In this document: piece by piece, positions 9,901 to 20,240 of the stretch
Numbering within the stretch: position 1 is the stretch's first letter
How the letters are laid out: every line of letters begins with the position of its first letter
NCBI RefSeq assembly: GCF_046546515.1
Contig: NZ_JBKHKJ010000009.1
Location: forward strand, 62,001-126,000
Length of the DNA stretch: 64,000 bases
Source: Parasediminibacterium sp046546515
Lineage (GTDB): Bacteria > Bacteroidota > Bacteroidia > Chitinophagales > Chitinophagaceae
Reading direction: 5' to 3'
Translations under genes and position numbers: made by a program
The notes under the pieces: model-generated
Database searches by the model: none
The model's input: the letters and a program-made list of their open reading frames with translations, nothing else
Told to the model about the DNA's origin: nothing

Positions 9901-12900
9901 CGGCTATTCTTTTATTGGTACAGATATTTTGGGAGGAACAGGAAACCTTAGCCCAAGCACAGGAGGCTGGAATCCAGGATGGATGGATATTGGTGGTTTG
10001 AAATGGATGTTCCCGACCGATACGGCAGTGGACTTCACTTTTCGCAACTTGATGCAAAGGCAATATGCCAATGCCCCTTACAGTCAAACACTTTCTCCAA
10101 CATTTTATAATTACAATGTAGTAACTGAAAATTATGGATCAGGTTTCAATATGCACGTGCCAGCATTGATGTTTGCTTCTGATTATTTCAATATGCCTTT
10201 GGCAACCGAAGCGCAAGCAGCACTTGGTGGCAATAAATTTTATTTCGACTCCTTAGGAGGTCAAGCCATCATGCGAAGCGGCTTTGATAGTACTGCAGCC
10301 ATGCTTTTCTTTGCCTGTAGGCAAGATGGAGGTGGTCACACTTATGCCAATAAAAACGAAGTATTGTTTAGCTCAAAAGGAAGAATTTGGTTTCCTAGAG
10401 TGACCACAACAGGAAGCGGCTTGGCAGTTCAAGATTCTGTGATGCCAACAAAAGTGTCTAATTCCATACTCATCAACGATGTTGGCCTTTTGGCAGATAC
10501 AGGCATGTATTATAGTTATGGTGTGGTGCCTGGCAAAATGGTGTATTATAAAAACAGTTCCAATTTATTGAGCATTGCAGGAGATGCCACCCATGCATAT
10601 GGGTATCAATTCCAGAATTTTGGATTTGGCGGCATCATTGGTGAAAGCCCCGAGTTAGCACCTCCATTTTGGAACAAGGTAACTGCCAGCATCAATTCTT
10701 ATCGCTATGGTAAATACTACAGTTTTGATGATGTGAGTTATTATAACAAATACACCTATCCCGATTATAACATTTCTCCACCCTATTATTACCAACGCAC
10801 AGTAGAAGCCCCATACCTCAATGGGCCTGTGAAAAAAGTATATCGTACTGCTTCCTTAATTCAAGCAACAAATCCTTATGCCATTATTGTGGATGATATA
10901 CAAAGAGACAACAATACCAATAACTATAAATGGATAAGCCCGCTTGCGCCAGATTTGAGCGTGGATACCACGGTTGCAAATCTGACCAATAACAACTATC
11001 GCTTTGATGTGATTTTGAAAGAACCCGTTGCCACTGGCAACCGCAGGTTATTGATAAGGGTGCTAAATGCAAATGGAGCCCTTAGCAATACGATTGCTGG
11101 GGTTGTAGATTCCTCCATTTATAATACCACCAACACTTGTGCAGGTTGCGGTCTAATGCGGTTTAAGTTAGAAGCCAATGCCATTGATCCGCAATTTAAA
11201 GTGATGCTCTTTGCCTATAACAAAGGCGATAGTCTTCCAATTACCAATTGGAGTGCTGATAAAACAAAACTCTACGTATATAATGCAGGCGTTACCAACA
11301 CCATTTCCTTTGCAATCGATAGCACAGGAAGAACCAATATTGCCCTCAATGCTGCCGATACGGGTGCATATTGGACGGGTAATGTAAATACCGATTGGCA
11401 TACTGCGGGCAATTGGGCCGCAGGTCATGTGCCAACTGCCACTGACAATATTGTTATTCCATCTGGGGTTGCTAATATGCCCATTATATCCAATGCAGTG
11501 GCTGTGGTTAATAAACTATCCGTTCAGCCAAGTGCAACCTTGAGGGTAGATTCTATTCTGCAATTGAGTGGTGAATTCAATATGTTGGGAACACTTTCTG
11601 GAAATGGAACGGTCAAAACCTATAGCACTTCCGTAACGCCCATTAATAATGCGCAAGTTTGGAATGTGAACATCGAATACAACAATGCCAGTGGTGGGCA
11701 AAATGTGATGAAGGGAACTTACAACAAACGCCTTTCCATCAATGCTACTCAGTATGGAAGTATTTCCAATGCTACAGATACGTTATCGCTTTATGGAAGT
11801 TTGAATATTGCCCAAGGCAACACACTCAACATGGGTAATTATATCATGAACGGTAACATCACAAGTGTTGTTGGAACGGGTACTTTACAAACACAATGCA
11901 CAGCCAACCCGAGTGTTCCAGTGGGCGAAATATGGTCTGGCAAAGTAGTGTTCAATGCCAATGCAGGTGGGCAGTTTGTGCCATCAGGTACCTACCAAAA
12001 CCTTTCTTGCAACAGAGCATCTCTTGGAATGCTGTTAGCAAAAGGTGCAATATCTGTAGTGGATACGCTATACATCAATGGCAATACCACTTTAGACTTA
12101 GATACCAATCAACTTTCTGGCGCTATCAATTATACCGCAGGATTTGGTTTGTTGAAAACAGCAAACACTGCTGCAACCCCAATCCCAGCCAACAAGATTT
12201 GGAGTATGGGCGTGGCTTATTATAGCGCAACAGGCACACAAACAATCGTAAACGGTAGCTACAGCAACCTCGATCTTTCTGGTGGTAGCACTGGCGGAAG
12301 ATTATTGCCTTCTAGTGGCACATGCAGCATTTCAGGAAATCTAGTACCTAATACAGGAACTGGAGCCTTGGTTTCGACCAATAACACAATTACTTTCAAT
12401 GGTGCAGCAGTGATTACAGCACCCATTTCCCTGAATAATATTGCAATTGCATCCAGTGCCAGCCTCACAGCCCCAGGTGGAATTTTGAACATTGCTGGAA
12501 ATTTTACCAACGCTGGTTCATTCAATCCCAATAGCGGAACTGTTATTTTCAATGGGGGCAGCCAATCAATTACTGGAAACAATACGTTCTATCACTTCAC
12601 CAAAACAACTGCTGCTGCTTGCGCACTCACTTTCCAATCTGGCACCACACAAACCATCAACGGTACATTGACTTTAAGTGGGGCTTACGGAAACCTGATT
12701 TCTGTGAACGCCTCAGTAAATGGCACACAAGCAAGCATCAATCCCAATGGTGCTAGAGTGGTTAGTTATGTTGCGGTAAAGGATAATAACAATGTAAATG
12801 CAACAGCTATTAATCCAGTAAATAGTTATAGCAATGGCAACTTAACCAACTGGAATTTTGGCCCCGCCACCTTCACGTGGACAGGCGCAACTGACAATAA

Positions 12901-15900
12901 ATGGAACACCGTCAGTAACTGGTCTCCTGCCATTCTTCCTGGGGTTTCTGATACGATCTTGGTAAAAAAGACTGGCTCTAACAACTTGTCTTTGGAAACT
13001 TCAATAACCGTTGGTGCAATGATCATTGATACATTCAGTAGCGTGTCGCTCAATGCTCAAACCTTGACTACAAAAGGCAATTTGGTAATAAACGGCACCC
13101 TGAATGGCAACACTGGCAATATCATCATTGCAGGAAATGCTACAGTTTCTGGTGTGGGCAATACCAACTTCAACAATCTTATTATCAATAGTGGCTTTGG
13201 TTTAACCACTACCACAGCCATCAATGTAAGTGGCAATTGGGTGAACAATGGAAGTTTTGTACAAAGCAGTGGTGTAGTCAATTTCAATGGAACAACTGCT
13301 CAATCCATTACCAAAACAGGTGGAGAAACATTTGGAAGCTTAATGATTTCGAACACTACAGCCAATGTAACTGCAACTGTTCCATTGACCATTGCAAACA
13401 GTAGTACACTCACCATCAACAATGGAGCAGTATTGGATTTAGGTTCAAATGCCCTTGCCACGGGAGCAACATTCACCACTGCGGGTACTGGCACATTGAA
13501 TACGCAAAACACAACCACAACCGCAATGCCTACTGGTAAAGCATGGGCATTCACCATCAATTATAACAATGCTACTGGCACACAAACCCTTGCTTCAGGA
13601 ACATATACTTCGGGCTTAAAAGCTGGAAATACATCAGGGATAGATACTTTAAACGGTGCAACTACCATCAATGGAACATTCACAGTAAATACGGGTGCAA
13701 CAGTAGATTTGCGAGGTTATTCACTCACAGCAGGAACTGGATTTGCCAATGCAGGTTTAGGAACTATCAAAACCCAAGGCACATTCCCAACAAATAAAAC
13801 ATGGACAGGCACTGTCATATTCAACAGTACCACAGGATTTTATACCATCCAGCCAGGCAATTATAATAACCTCGATATAGACGGCGGAACGGGCGTAGCT
13901 AGAAATATGGATATAGGCTCTGGGGCTGGAACAGGCACATTCAATATTTCAGGTACACTCACATGGAGCGGCAGTGGTAATATTGCCTTCAATAAAACGA
14001 CCATCAATTATGCGGGCAACAACCAAACAGTAATCAGTGGATTGACCTACTACAATGTTGGCTTCACTGGAACGGATAATACCAAACCACCCGTGGTTAC
14101 TACTTTGAATATTGGTGGAGCATTCAATCCTGGCATCATGACTGGATTAACGTCTGGCACTATTTCGTTTGTTACCCCAAATGGTGGGGGTGTTTCTCAA
14201 CCAGGGCAAACCATATCAGCATTCAATTACTACAACCTCACCATTTCTGGTTCTAGAACCGTAAATGTAGCTTTTGCCTCGAGTGGAACAGTAGGAATAG
14301 CTGGTACGTTCAATCCTTCAGCCACCTTCACAGGCAGTGGATATATCACCACAGGCAGTACTATCAATTTCAATGGAACTGCGGCACAGTCTATCCCTAA
14401 ATTGGTTTCCAACGCTACCTATAATTATGGTTCCCTACAAATTACCAATGCGGCAGGAGTTTCTTTCGGAGCTTCATTAGTGGTAAACAAAGACATCATA
14501 CTAACCAATGGGATACTCAATCTTAATAGCAAAACAGATACAGTAGCAGGAAATATAACAGTCGTTTCAGGCAATATTAATGCTAAAACGGGTGCATTAT
14601 TCCTAAATGGTAGCATTGCACAGTCAATTGGAAATTCGGCTTTTGTAACAGATTCTATCGCAACGCTTGCTATCAACAATTCAAATGGGGTAAGCTTTGC
14701 TGGTTCAGTAAATATTATATCATCCCTCAACTTGGTGAATGGAATAGTAACTGTTGGAGGCAATGGTTTAACTATTAAAAGTGGGGCATCCTTTACAGGG
14801 GCATCTTCTTCGGCATACATCAATGGTAGGTTAACCCTACCAATAAATAGTGCTGCTGCTACTACCTTCCAAATTGGAAGTGGAGGCAATTATCGTCCAG
14901 TGGTGTTTGCTTATACTACCACACCCGGCAGTCAATATGTGGGCATACAACAGTATGAAAGTCAATTCCCTTCCGTTCCTACTGGATCAAGCGTAGGGCA
15001 TTTTGGAAACAGGTATTGGAATATTAGTCAATCTACTAGTGGATTATCTTACAATGTTACTCTAAATGGTGGCGGTGTATCCACAACTGGAACAGTCTTA
15101 ATGTTAAGAAGAGAAGGTTCAAGTGCAGGTACTTCAAATTCAGTTACCACTAGTTTGCCTACATATACCAATGCAAGCAGTTTTAGCACATCCAATTTAT
15201 CCAATGACGTAGCATTAGGTGAAACTGGCATACCGCTTACTATAACTGGAGCTGTATCTAACAATAAAGTGTATGATGGTACTAATAATGCTATAGTAAG
15301 TGGCGGTTCATTGGTTGGTATTTCTGCTGGGGATGTGGTTGTTCTTAATCAAAGTGGAACATTTGCTACTAGAAATATAGGAACCGGTATTGTTGTAACG
15401 CCAACTTGCACCATTAGCGGTGTAAATGCGGCTGCTTATACATTAACACAACCTAGTTTGTCTGCAAAGAATATCACTATTCGACCAATTACTGTAACGG
15501 CAGTTGCAGATAGCAAAACCTACGATGGCACCATTGCTTCTACTGGTGTACCTAGTTACAGTTTGCAAACAGGCGATGCCACAACCACTGCGCCTATTCA
15601 ATCATTTGATAACAGAAATGCAGGCACTGCCAAAACACTCACGCCATCTGGATTAGTTATTAATGATGGGAACGGGGGCAATAATTATTCTATAGCTTAT
15701 GCTGCTACCACATTAGGCACTATCAATGCACAACCGCTTACCATTACAGCGAATGTTTCTAATAAAGGGTATGATGGTAATAGCACTTCATCCGTAATCC
15801 CAAGTATTACTGCTGGTAGCTTGATAAGCGGTGATGTGGCTAATTTCAGCGAAGCTTATTTGGATAAAAATGTTTCAACCAGTAAAACAGTTGTTTCTTC

Positions 15901-18900
15901 GGGTTATGTAAATGATGGAAATGGAGGTAATAATTATGCTTACACTTTTATAAACAATACTGCTAGCAGCATTTCAGGCCGCTCTTTGACAGCAACAGCC
16001 ACTGCTGCAAACAAAATCTATGATGCAACTTCCAATGCATCCGTTACAATTGGCGACAACCGATTAATAGGTGATGTCCTAACGGTAAATTATACAAATG
16101 CAACCTTTAGCGATAAGAATGTAGCCAATGGGAAAACGGTTTCCGTCAATGGTATCAGTTTGTCTGGTGCAGATGCTGGGAATTATACCCTCACCTCCAC
16201 AAGTGCAACCGCCTCTGCCAACATCATGGCTTTTGGGCTAGCCATTAGCCCATCTGCTGCCAATAAAACCTATGATGGTAATGCTAGTGCAACGGCATCT
16301 TTTTCTGATAATAAGCTTGCTGGGGATGATGTTGCTGAAACATACAGCACAGCCAATTTTGCAGATAGAAATGTAGGTACAGCAAAAACTGTAACTATCA
16401 ATGGAATTGCATTGACGGGTGCTGATGCAGGTAATTATTCGTTGGCTTCCACTTCCTCCACAACCAATGCCGATATAGCCCAAAGAAGCTTAACAGTAAC
16501 TCCCTTTGCTAGCAATAAATCGTATGATGGCAACACAAACGCATCTGTATCGTTCAGCGACAACAGAATAGTCGGAGACATTTTTACAATTGGGTTTACC
16601 AGTTCCTCATTCTCTGATAAAAACATTGGCATCGGAAAGACAGTAACAGTGAATGGCATTAGCCTCTCTGGCGCAGATGCGCTGAACTATAGCCTCGCTT
16701 CCAATAATGCAACTACTTTGGCCAATATCTCAAGTATCAATTTGACCGTTACTACCACTGCCAACAACAAAACCTATGATGGCAACACAACCGCAACAGT
16801 AAGTTTAGGGGATAGCAGAATTTCTGGCGACAACTTGACTATCGGCTATACAACATCGACATTCTCAGACAAAAATGTTGGAAATGGAAAGACGGTATCT
16901 GTAAGCGGAATCAATGTATCAGGCACTGATGCAGGGAATTATACTTTAGGTAATACAACAGCAACTTCCTCTGCGAATATCACGTCTGCAACCTTGACCA
17001 TCACTGCCAATGCCCAAAACAAAAACTATCAAGGCTATTTGGTATTAGGAAATACAGCCTTTACAACAACTGGTTTAGTCTCTCCTGATGTAGTGACTTC
17101 AGTAACACTTACCAACAGTAATACTGGCACTGGATTATCTCCAACCACTGATGCTTTAGGAACTTATAATATCATTCCTAGTGCTGCTAATGGTTCTGGT
17201 TTGAGCAATTATACTTTGGTCTATGTGAACGGAACATTAACCGTAAAGAAAACAACCATGTATGTTTGGACTGGCGCAACCAACACTTCTTGGACTACTA
17301 CCACCAACTGGACTCCTAATGGTTCACCAACAGCTATTGACAGTGTATCCATAGCAAAAACAGGAAGTAATAACTTGTCAATGGATATATCGCCAACTGT
17401 TGCTTATCTATCCATTAGTTCGGGAAATACGGTTTCACTAAATAGCCAATCCCTAACAGTATCTGGCAATTGGGTAAACAATGGTACTTATAATGGAGGA
17501 ACAGGTACTAATGTGTTTGCGTGGACTACTAATACATCAGGTTCTGGCACTAACAATTTCAACAATGTTACTATCAATGTTGGTTCTAGCTTAACTGCTT
17601 CTGCTGCTTCCACCTTAAATGTTTCGGGCAATTGGGTGAATAATGACACATTCATTCCTTCAACAGGAACTGTTGTATTCAATGGTGCTTCTACCCAAAT
17701 TGGTTCTGGTCCTTTCAACAACTTAACCATTTCGGCTGGAACAGTTACTTCGCAAGCCAACCTTGCCGTAAATGCTATACTCAATATTGCCAGCGGTGCT
17801 ACAATCAATATGGGAAGCAACCAATTGACAGGTATAAGCAGCACAACTGGAACAGGGACATTACAGACACAATATGTTGGGGCATTGCCTGTGCCATCTA
17901 GTAAAACTTGGAGTTTCAATTTTGCATACAACAATGCGGCTGGTGGACAGTCTGTTATGGCAGGAACTTATTCCAATGGGTTGACAGTGGGCAATAGCAG
18001 CGGTACGGATACTGCTACGGGAGGGCTCACCATCAATGGAAACTTTGTTACAACAGCTGGAGGCACTTTCGACATGAAGAACAACAACATCAGTACCACT
18101 GGCAGTTTCAACGCTGCCAATACCAATGGTACGCTGCGCATTGGAGCTCAAGGTGGTGCTGTTTATCAATTTCCAATCAATCAAACTTGGGGTGGAAGTG
18201 TGATTTATTACAATGGTACAAACAACCGTATCGTGCCTGGCACATATAACAATATCGATTTTGACAATGGGGTATCTCAGGCCGTCAATTTTGATAATGG
18301 CAACAATCCGTCTGCCGTATTCAATTTTGGGGGAACTATTTCTACTGTCAGTACACAGTTCACTGTTCGTACTACTACTGTCAACCTTACTGGAACCAAC
18401 CAAGCCTTGACTAATAGTATGTCCTTTTACAATCTTAACCTTACCGGAACTAGTACTACATTCCCAACTGGAAGTGTAAATATTCAAGGTGCATTTAACC
18501 CCGGAAGCATCACAGGTGCCACACAAGGAAGCATCAATTTTAATGGAACTGGTGCGCAAACAGTGCCTGCTTTCAATTATAATACTTTGGTTATTTCAGG
18601 CGCAAGAACTACTAATAATGTCTCGCTAGCCAATGCAGGAACTATTGGGATAGCCAATGTCTTCACCTATACCCCTTCTTTCACTACGGGAGCATTAATA
18701 AACACTGGCAGCACCATCAATTTCAATGGTACGGGTGCACAAACCATTGCTGCGTTCAACTATTATCACCTCACAATTTCGGGTACACATACCACCAATA
18801 ACATCACTTTGGCGGGAAGTGCAACCATTGGAGTGGCAGGTAATTTCACATACAATCCAACTTTTACCACTGGTTCGCTCAACAATACCAACAATACCAT

Positions 18901-19642
18901 ACTCTTCAATGGTACTTCCAATCAAACAGCAACCTCCACCAATGGTATCAGCCTCTATAAATTAACCCTCAACAATACCACTTCTGGCGGTGGTACCCTA
19001 TCGCTCAGCGGTGCTATGACGATTGTTAACACGTTGACACTTACGGCTGGCAAATTAGATGTAGGCAGTAGCAATCTTACCCTCAACAGTGGTGTTACGG
19101 TAACTACACCCTCAGCATCTAGTTATATTGTAACCAGTGGGACAGGAGGCCTAATAAGAAAAGCAGTAACGACAGCAACATTATTCCCTGTAGGCACTTC
19201 AAGCAGTTATGCGCCGCTTACGGTCACCAACAACACAGCTAGCGATATGACTATTGGTGTGAGTCCATCCATTACCTATGCCGTTTTAGATACCTCACAT
19301 ATTGTGAAATTGCAATGGTCAATAGCTTCTTCGGTAGCCACTACATCCACCACATTGCTCCACCAGTTTAATACCGCCAACATGGCTTCGGCCTTTGCAG
19401 TAGGCAGTGCTTGCGAGCAGGGTTGGTTCAATTTGGGGTACACTGTTTCATCTGTAGGCACACCTGCAGGCAGTGGACCTTACACCCTAAGCAAAACAGG
19501 GTTAGCACTTGCCGCAGCCACTACCTACTATTCAGTATTGGGCAATGTAAATTCCATCTACATGCCCATTACCTATCGTAGCAACAAAGCGGGCAATGGC
19601 TTATTGATATACCCTCTTGAGACCAATTTTGGCACAAGATAA
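6902..19642 (+). CDS. Giant secreted heparinase II/III-like lyase with YDG/MBG repeats
   Basis: 4246 residues. Signal peptide 1-26 (cleavage near GFSQ). Residues about 27-230: concanavalin/LamG-like domain (LGFWFDVNDSSSI, VVNFNG). About 455-560: fibronectin III-like. About 690-1200: heparinase II/III-like polysaccharide lyase, with HPRILINPED, a helical toroid region (NAFAYDFIYDQM), and the beta-sheet motif RQDGGGHTYANKNEVLF (about 1136-1152), whose His matches the conserved lyase His. About 1489, 1991 and 3455: three WTG..N..W...NW linker modules starting long stretches of repeated GTGTLQTQ, FNGxxAQ and LTISG strands, probably beta-helical. About 2778-3449: seven YDG domains (KTYDG, DAGNYTL) and one MBG domain. 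It would act outside the cell on an acidic polysaccharide. The C-terminus (NGLLIYPLETNFGTR) stops abruptly with no recognisable type IX sorting domain, so the gene may be truncated. Codons are typical of the window. Confidence 0.85.
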   Translation: MKRTVRAVALFLLVALFGNAQMGFSQYYPGGFAKSQLGFWFDVNDSSSITKTSGRISAWKDKVNGTLVAAQATATQQPNDTLQDGRKVVNFNGTKGLSIPYNSALVPANGFNIAQIFYVYPDAPITNTDFRCGTYCNNIGNQGSPYITVRFVTVDNKYEYACNRNSSNYYYSNYPDVRGRWTIGAANCNASNTLANYYYNGSGTLNTTVAGYVNNNSGATIGNSYNPSGYYGVHWGVGEMVQLNYAGGASANKILNVYLANKWAMRDSLFGGNNNLFAPSNPIFTNSLVGIGMEDIGDSVTTTGSNNGLSFQNVAGNAGFLRAQGDYLFAADNGSGGTMALGTAFTRWSRSWYIQKTDTLGIGGLINLSFDFATYGMTNSLDTLHNSYYLLFNKTNGGFGSDSNYLVKLNSIAQAAGGVSKLQFQVDVLNLANGYYTLVYAAKGTSTALIPNLGNFITPNFSLLAPKKPIVVAGNTYNYVGLDSSQFSYPVLYYKIYVKVNGGSLALIDSTNGKPAYYAHYNLTNGSNYSYFITAVAAPGKESLYSDSTQAIPSSNAPSWMMVPQANASNQLFMSANIPLAGLPLKYYFDNPSGGGHIRAYAPSNLFTDSGLINGNTYSYRFKIMDTIKGATTESGWSSTQSVQLTDSARGGFSFNMAFLDPTTINSPYGIGPSTFTPATMDMTSMRYLRRAPAPGIHPRILINPEDSTEVRNRLKNSISGKYAARWIHATTILLQLGYSGYNRNAWYAKDTMGNAYLSNVGASDTKALYDSLAAGDIGVAKNYSNLWGNSYTRMAFNFSQEAAECWLYRNQTDSVTNTSYATRAQKLARALTVWAKKVIADTTIQPDLNMSNFGGLHNAFAYDFIYDQMTKNQQDTIRMAILKTLPDSSREHGYYSPSFATLSNWSTFGGEIYTNMAVEGEPGYGLKDSALLRTWIKCVWNFITYGIYDKTGDTYEGIGKNRLNSALLIAMAKRGYSVLGHPGIRSFATKYLPAVIQPFGYSFIGTDILGGTGNLSPSTGGWNPGWMDIGGLKWMFPTDTAVDFTFRNLMQRQYANAPYSQTLSPTFYNYNVVTENYGSGFNMHVPALMFASDYFNMPLATEAQAALGGNKFYFDSLGGQAIMRSGFDSTAAMLFFACRQDGGGHTYANKNEVLFSSKGRIWFPRVTTTGSGLAVQDSVMPTKVSNSILINDVGLLADTGMYYSYGVVPGKMVYYKNSSNLLSIAGDATHAYGYQFQNFGFGGIIGESPELAPPFWNKVTASINSYRYGKYYSFDDVSYYNKYTYPDYNISPPYYYQRTVEAPYLNGPVKKVYRTASLIQATNPYAIIVDDIQRDNNTNNYKWISPLAPDLSVDTTVANLTNNNYRFDVILKEPVATGNRRLLIRVLNANGALSNTIAGVVDSSIYNTTNTCAGCGLMRFKLEANAIDPQFKVMLFAYNKGDSLPITNWSADKTKLYVYNAGVTNTISFAIDSTGRTNIALNAADTGAYWTGNVNTDWHTAGNWAAGHVPTATDNIVIPSGVANMPIISNAVAVVNKLSVQPSATLRVDSILQLSGEFNMLGTLSGNGTVKTYSTSVTPINNAQVWNVNIEYNNASGGQNVMKGTYNKRLSINATQYGSISNATDTLSLYGSLNIAQGNTLNMGNYIMNGNITSVVGTGTLQTQCTANPSVPVGEIWSGKVVFNANAGGQFVPSGTYQNLSCNRASLGMLLAKGAISVVDTLYINGNTTLDLDTNQLSGAINYTAGFGLLKTANTAATPIPANKIWSMGVAYYSATGTQTIVNGSYSNLDLSGGSTGGRLLPSSGTCSISGNLVPNTGTGALVSTNNTITFNGAAVITAPISLNNIAIASSASLTAPGGILNIAGNFTNAGSFNPNSGTVIFNGGSQSITGNNTFYHFTKTTAAACALTFQSGTTQTINGTLTLSGAYGNLISVNASVNGTQASINPNGARVVSYVAVKDNNNVNATAINPVNSYSNGNLTNWNFGPATFTWTGATDNKWNTVSNWSPAILPGVSDTILVKKTGSNNLSLETSITVGAMIIDTFSSVSLNAQTLTTKGNLVINGTLNGNTGNIIIAGNATVSGVGNTNFNNLIINSGFGLTTTTAINVSGNWVNNGSFVQSSGVVNFNGTTAQSITKTGGETFGSLMISNTTANVTATVPLTIANSSTLTINNGAVLDLGSNALATGATFTTAGTGTLNTQNTTTTAMPTGKAWAFTINYNNATGTQTLASGTYTSGLKAGNTSGIDTLNGATTINGTFTVNTGATVDLRGYSLTAGTGFANAGLGTIKTQGTFPTNKTWTGTVIFNSTTGFYTIQPGNYNNLDIDGGTGVARNMDIGSGAGTGTFNISGTLTWSGSGNIAFNKTTINYAGNNQTVISGLTYYNVGFTGTDNTKPPVVTTLNIGGAFNPGIMTGLTSGTISFVTPNGGGVSQPGQTISAFNYYNLTISGSRTVNVAFASSGTVGIAGTFNPSATFTGSGYITTGSTINFNGTAAQSIPKLVSNATYNYGSLQITNAAGVSFGASLVVNKDIILTNGILNLNSKTDTVAGNITVVSGNINAKTGALFLNGSIAQSIGNSAFVTDSIATLAINNSNGVSFAGSVNIISSLNLVNGIVTVGGNGLTIKSGASFTGASSSAYINGRLTLPINSAAATTFQIGSGGNYRPVVFAYTTTPGSQYVGIQQYESQFPSVPTGSSVGHFGNRYWNISQSTSGLSYNVTLNGGGVSTTGTVLMLRREGSSAGTSNSVTTSLPTYTNASSFSTSNLSNDVALGETGIPLTITGAVSNNKVYDGTNNAIVSGGSLVGISAGDVVVLNQSGTFATRNIGTGIVVTPTCTISGVNAAAYTLTQPSLSAKNITIRPITVTAVADSKTYDGTIASTGVPSYSLQTGDATTTAPIQSFDNRNAGTAKTLTPSGLVINDGNGGNNYSIAYAATTLGTINAQPLTITANVSNKGYDGNSTSSVIPSITAGSLISGDVANFSEAYLDKNVSTSKTVVSSGYVNDGNGGNNYAYTFINNTASSISGRSLTATATAANKIYDATSNASVTIGDNRLIGDVLTVNYTNATFSDKNVANGKTVSVNGISLSGADAGNYTLTSTSATASANIMAFGLAISPSAANKTYDGNASATASFSDNKLAGDDVAETYSTANFADRNVGTAKTVTINGIALTGADAGNYSLASTSSTTNADIAQRSLTVTPFASNKSYDGNTNASVSFSDNRIVGDIFTIGFTSSSFSDKNIGIGKTVTVNGISLSGADALNYSLASNNATTLANISSINLTVTTTANNKTYDGNTTATVSLGDSRISGDNLTIGYTTSTFSDKNVGNGKTVSVSGINVSGTDAGNYTLGNTTATSSANITSATLTITANAQNKNYQGYLVLGNTAFTTTGLVSPDVVTSVTLTNSNTGTGLSPTTDALGTYNIIPSAANGSGLSNYTLVYVNGTLTVKKTTMYVWTGATNTSWTTTTNWTPNGSPTAIDSVSIAKTGSNNLSMDISPTVAYLSISSGNTVSLNSQSLTVSGNWVNNGTYNGGTGTNVFAWTTNTSGSGTNNFNNVTINVGSSLTASAASTLNVSGNWVNNDTFIPSTGTVVFNGASTQIGSGPFNNLTISAGTVTSQANLAVNAILNIASGATINMGSNQLTGISSTTGTGTLQTQYVGALPVPSSKTWSFNFAYNNAAGGQSVMAGTYSNGLTVGNSSGTDTATGGLTINGNFVTTAGGTFDMKNNNISTTGSFNAANTNGTLRIGAQGGAVYQFPINQTWGGSVIYYNGTNNRIVPGTYNNIDFDNGVSQAVNFDNGNNPSAVFNFGGTISTVSTQFTVRTTTVNLTGTNQALTNSMSFYNLNLTGTSTTFPTGSVNIQGAFNPGSITGATQGSINFNGTGAQTVPAFNYNTLVISGARTTNNVSLANAGTIGIANVFTYTPSFTTGALINTGSTINFNGTGAQTIAAFNYYHLTISGTHTTNNITLAGSATIGVAGNFTYNPTFTTGSLNNTNNTILFNGTSNQTATSTNGISLYKLTLNNTTSGGGTLSLSGAMTIVNTLTLTAGKLDVGSSNLTLNSGVTVTTPSASSYIVTSGTGGLIRKAVTTATLFPVGTSSSYAPLTVTNNTASDMTIGVSPSITYAVLDTSHIVKLQWSIASSVATTSTTLLHQFNTANMASAFAVGSACEQGWFNLGYTVSSVGTPAGSGPYTLSKTGLALAAATTYYSVLGNVNSIYMPITYRSNKAGNGLLIYPLETNFGTR

Positions 19643-19683
19643 GTTTGCCCACACCCCCAACAACCATTAAAAACCCCATAAAG

Positions 19684-19724
19684 CTCCATCAAGTTGGTTT
19701 GTACCAATTAGATGGAGTTTTTTT
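19684..19724 (+). terminator. Rho-independent terminator after the giant lyase gene
   Basis: CTCCATC at 19684-19690 pairs with GATGGAG at 19711-19717; inner bases AGTTGG and CCAATT extend the stem. A run of T follows to 19724. It lies 42 bases after the stop codon. Confidence 0.8.
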
Positions 19725-19738
19725 CTATAAATACTACA

Positions 19739-19923
19739 TTTAACCCAGATTTTGCAGTTGACTTCGTTATGAAAGGCTCAAATACAATAAAGACAAGCAT
19801 TTGAGCCGATTTTTTGGCTGAAAACATAGATGAACCATGATAAAGCCAAAAATTCAAGCAAATGCTTGTGTTTGAAGTAGTTAGGGCTTGCAATAGATTT
19901 CAACTGCAAAATCTGGGTTTAAA
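19739..19923. repeat. Terminal-inverted-repeat element, long copy
   Basis: Ends are TTTAACCCAGATTTTGCAGT and its complement ending at 19923 (about 20-bp arms). Read on the minus strand it aligns with the copy at 54590-54692 along its whole length, except for about 80 extra bases in the middle here. No coding capacity: MITE-like. A decayed half is at 41583-41644. Confidence 0.8.
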
Positions 19924-19939
19924 AATAAAAACAGAGCAA

Positions 19940-20185
19940 CATCGGGCCTACCAGTAGGCCGTTTTGCTTTATAGTGCTTAACTCTAATAGTAAAGCATGG
20001 TAAAGCACTTGACATTCAAACCCATTTCTTTTAACCGTGTTTAACGCTAAGCGTTAAATACAGTAAAGCAATTTTGTTTCGTCTCACACCACTATATATA
20101 AGCCTAGAATACTCGTTTGACGTGGCCTCTAGGCTTTTTTAATGCCCAAGAATTAATGCTAGTAGGCCGCTGGGTAGGCCCGGAA
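19940..20185. other. Cluster of short palindromes with a terminator
   Basis: The segment has GGCCTAC/GTAGGCC at 19945-19960 and a related TAGGCC pair at about 20163-20180. TTTAACGCT, one A, then AGCGTTAAA form a near-perfect operator-like dyad at 20040-20058. AAGCCTAGA at 20100-20108 pairs with TCTAGGCTT at 20128-20136, followed by T6. No reading frame. A short non-coding RNA or a relic recombination site are both possible. Confidence 0.4.
20100..20140 (+). terminator. Rho-independent terminator, orphan
   Basis: A 9-bp stem AAGCCTAGA/TCTAGGCTT with a 19-base loop and a T-run ending at 20140. No gene ends just upstream on the plus strand, so it may terminate an unseen small transcript. Confidence 0.55.
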
Positions 20186-20240
20186 GTTTTTTAAACAAGA
20201 TGCCAAATGCTAACATTTTGACTTGCTGAATAATTCAATA

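Noticed and set aside
12259..18559. Long minus-strand frames within the giant lyase gene (for example 17861-18559 and 14425-14889)
   Set aside because: They are antisense to a well-supported gene with repetitive low-complexity codons; their translations are Pro/Val/Leu- or Ser/Ile-rich without domain features.
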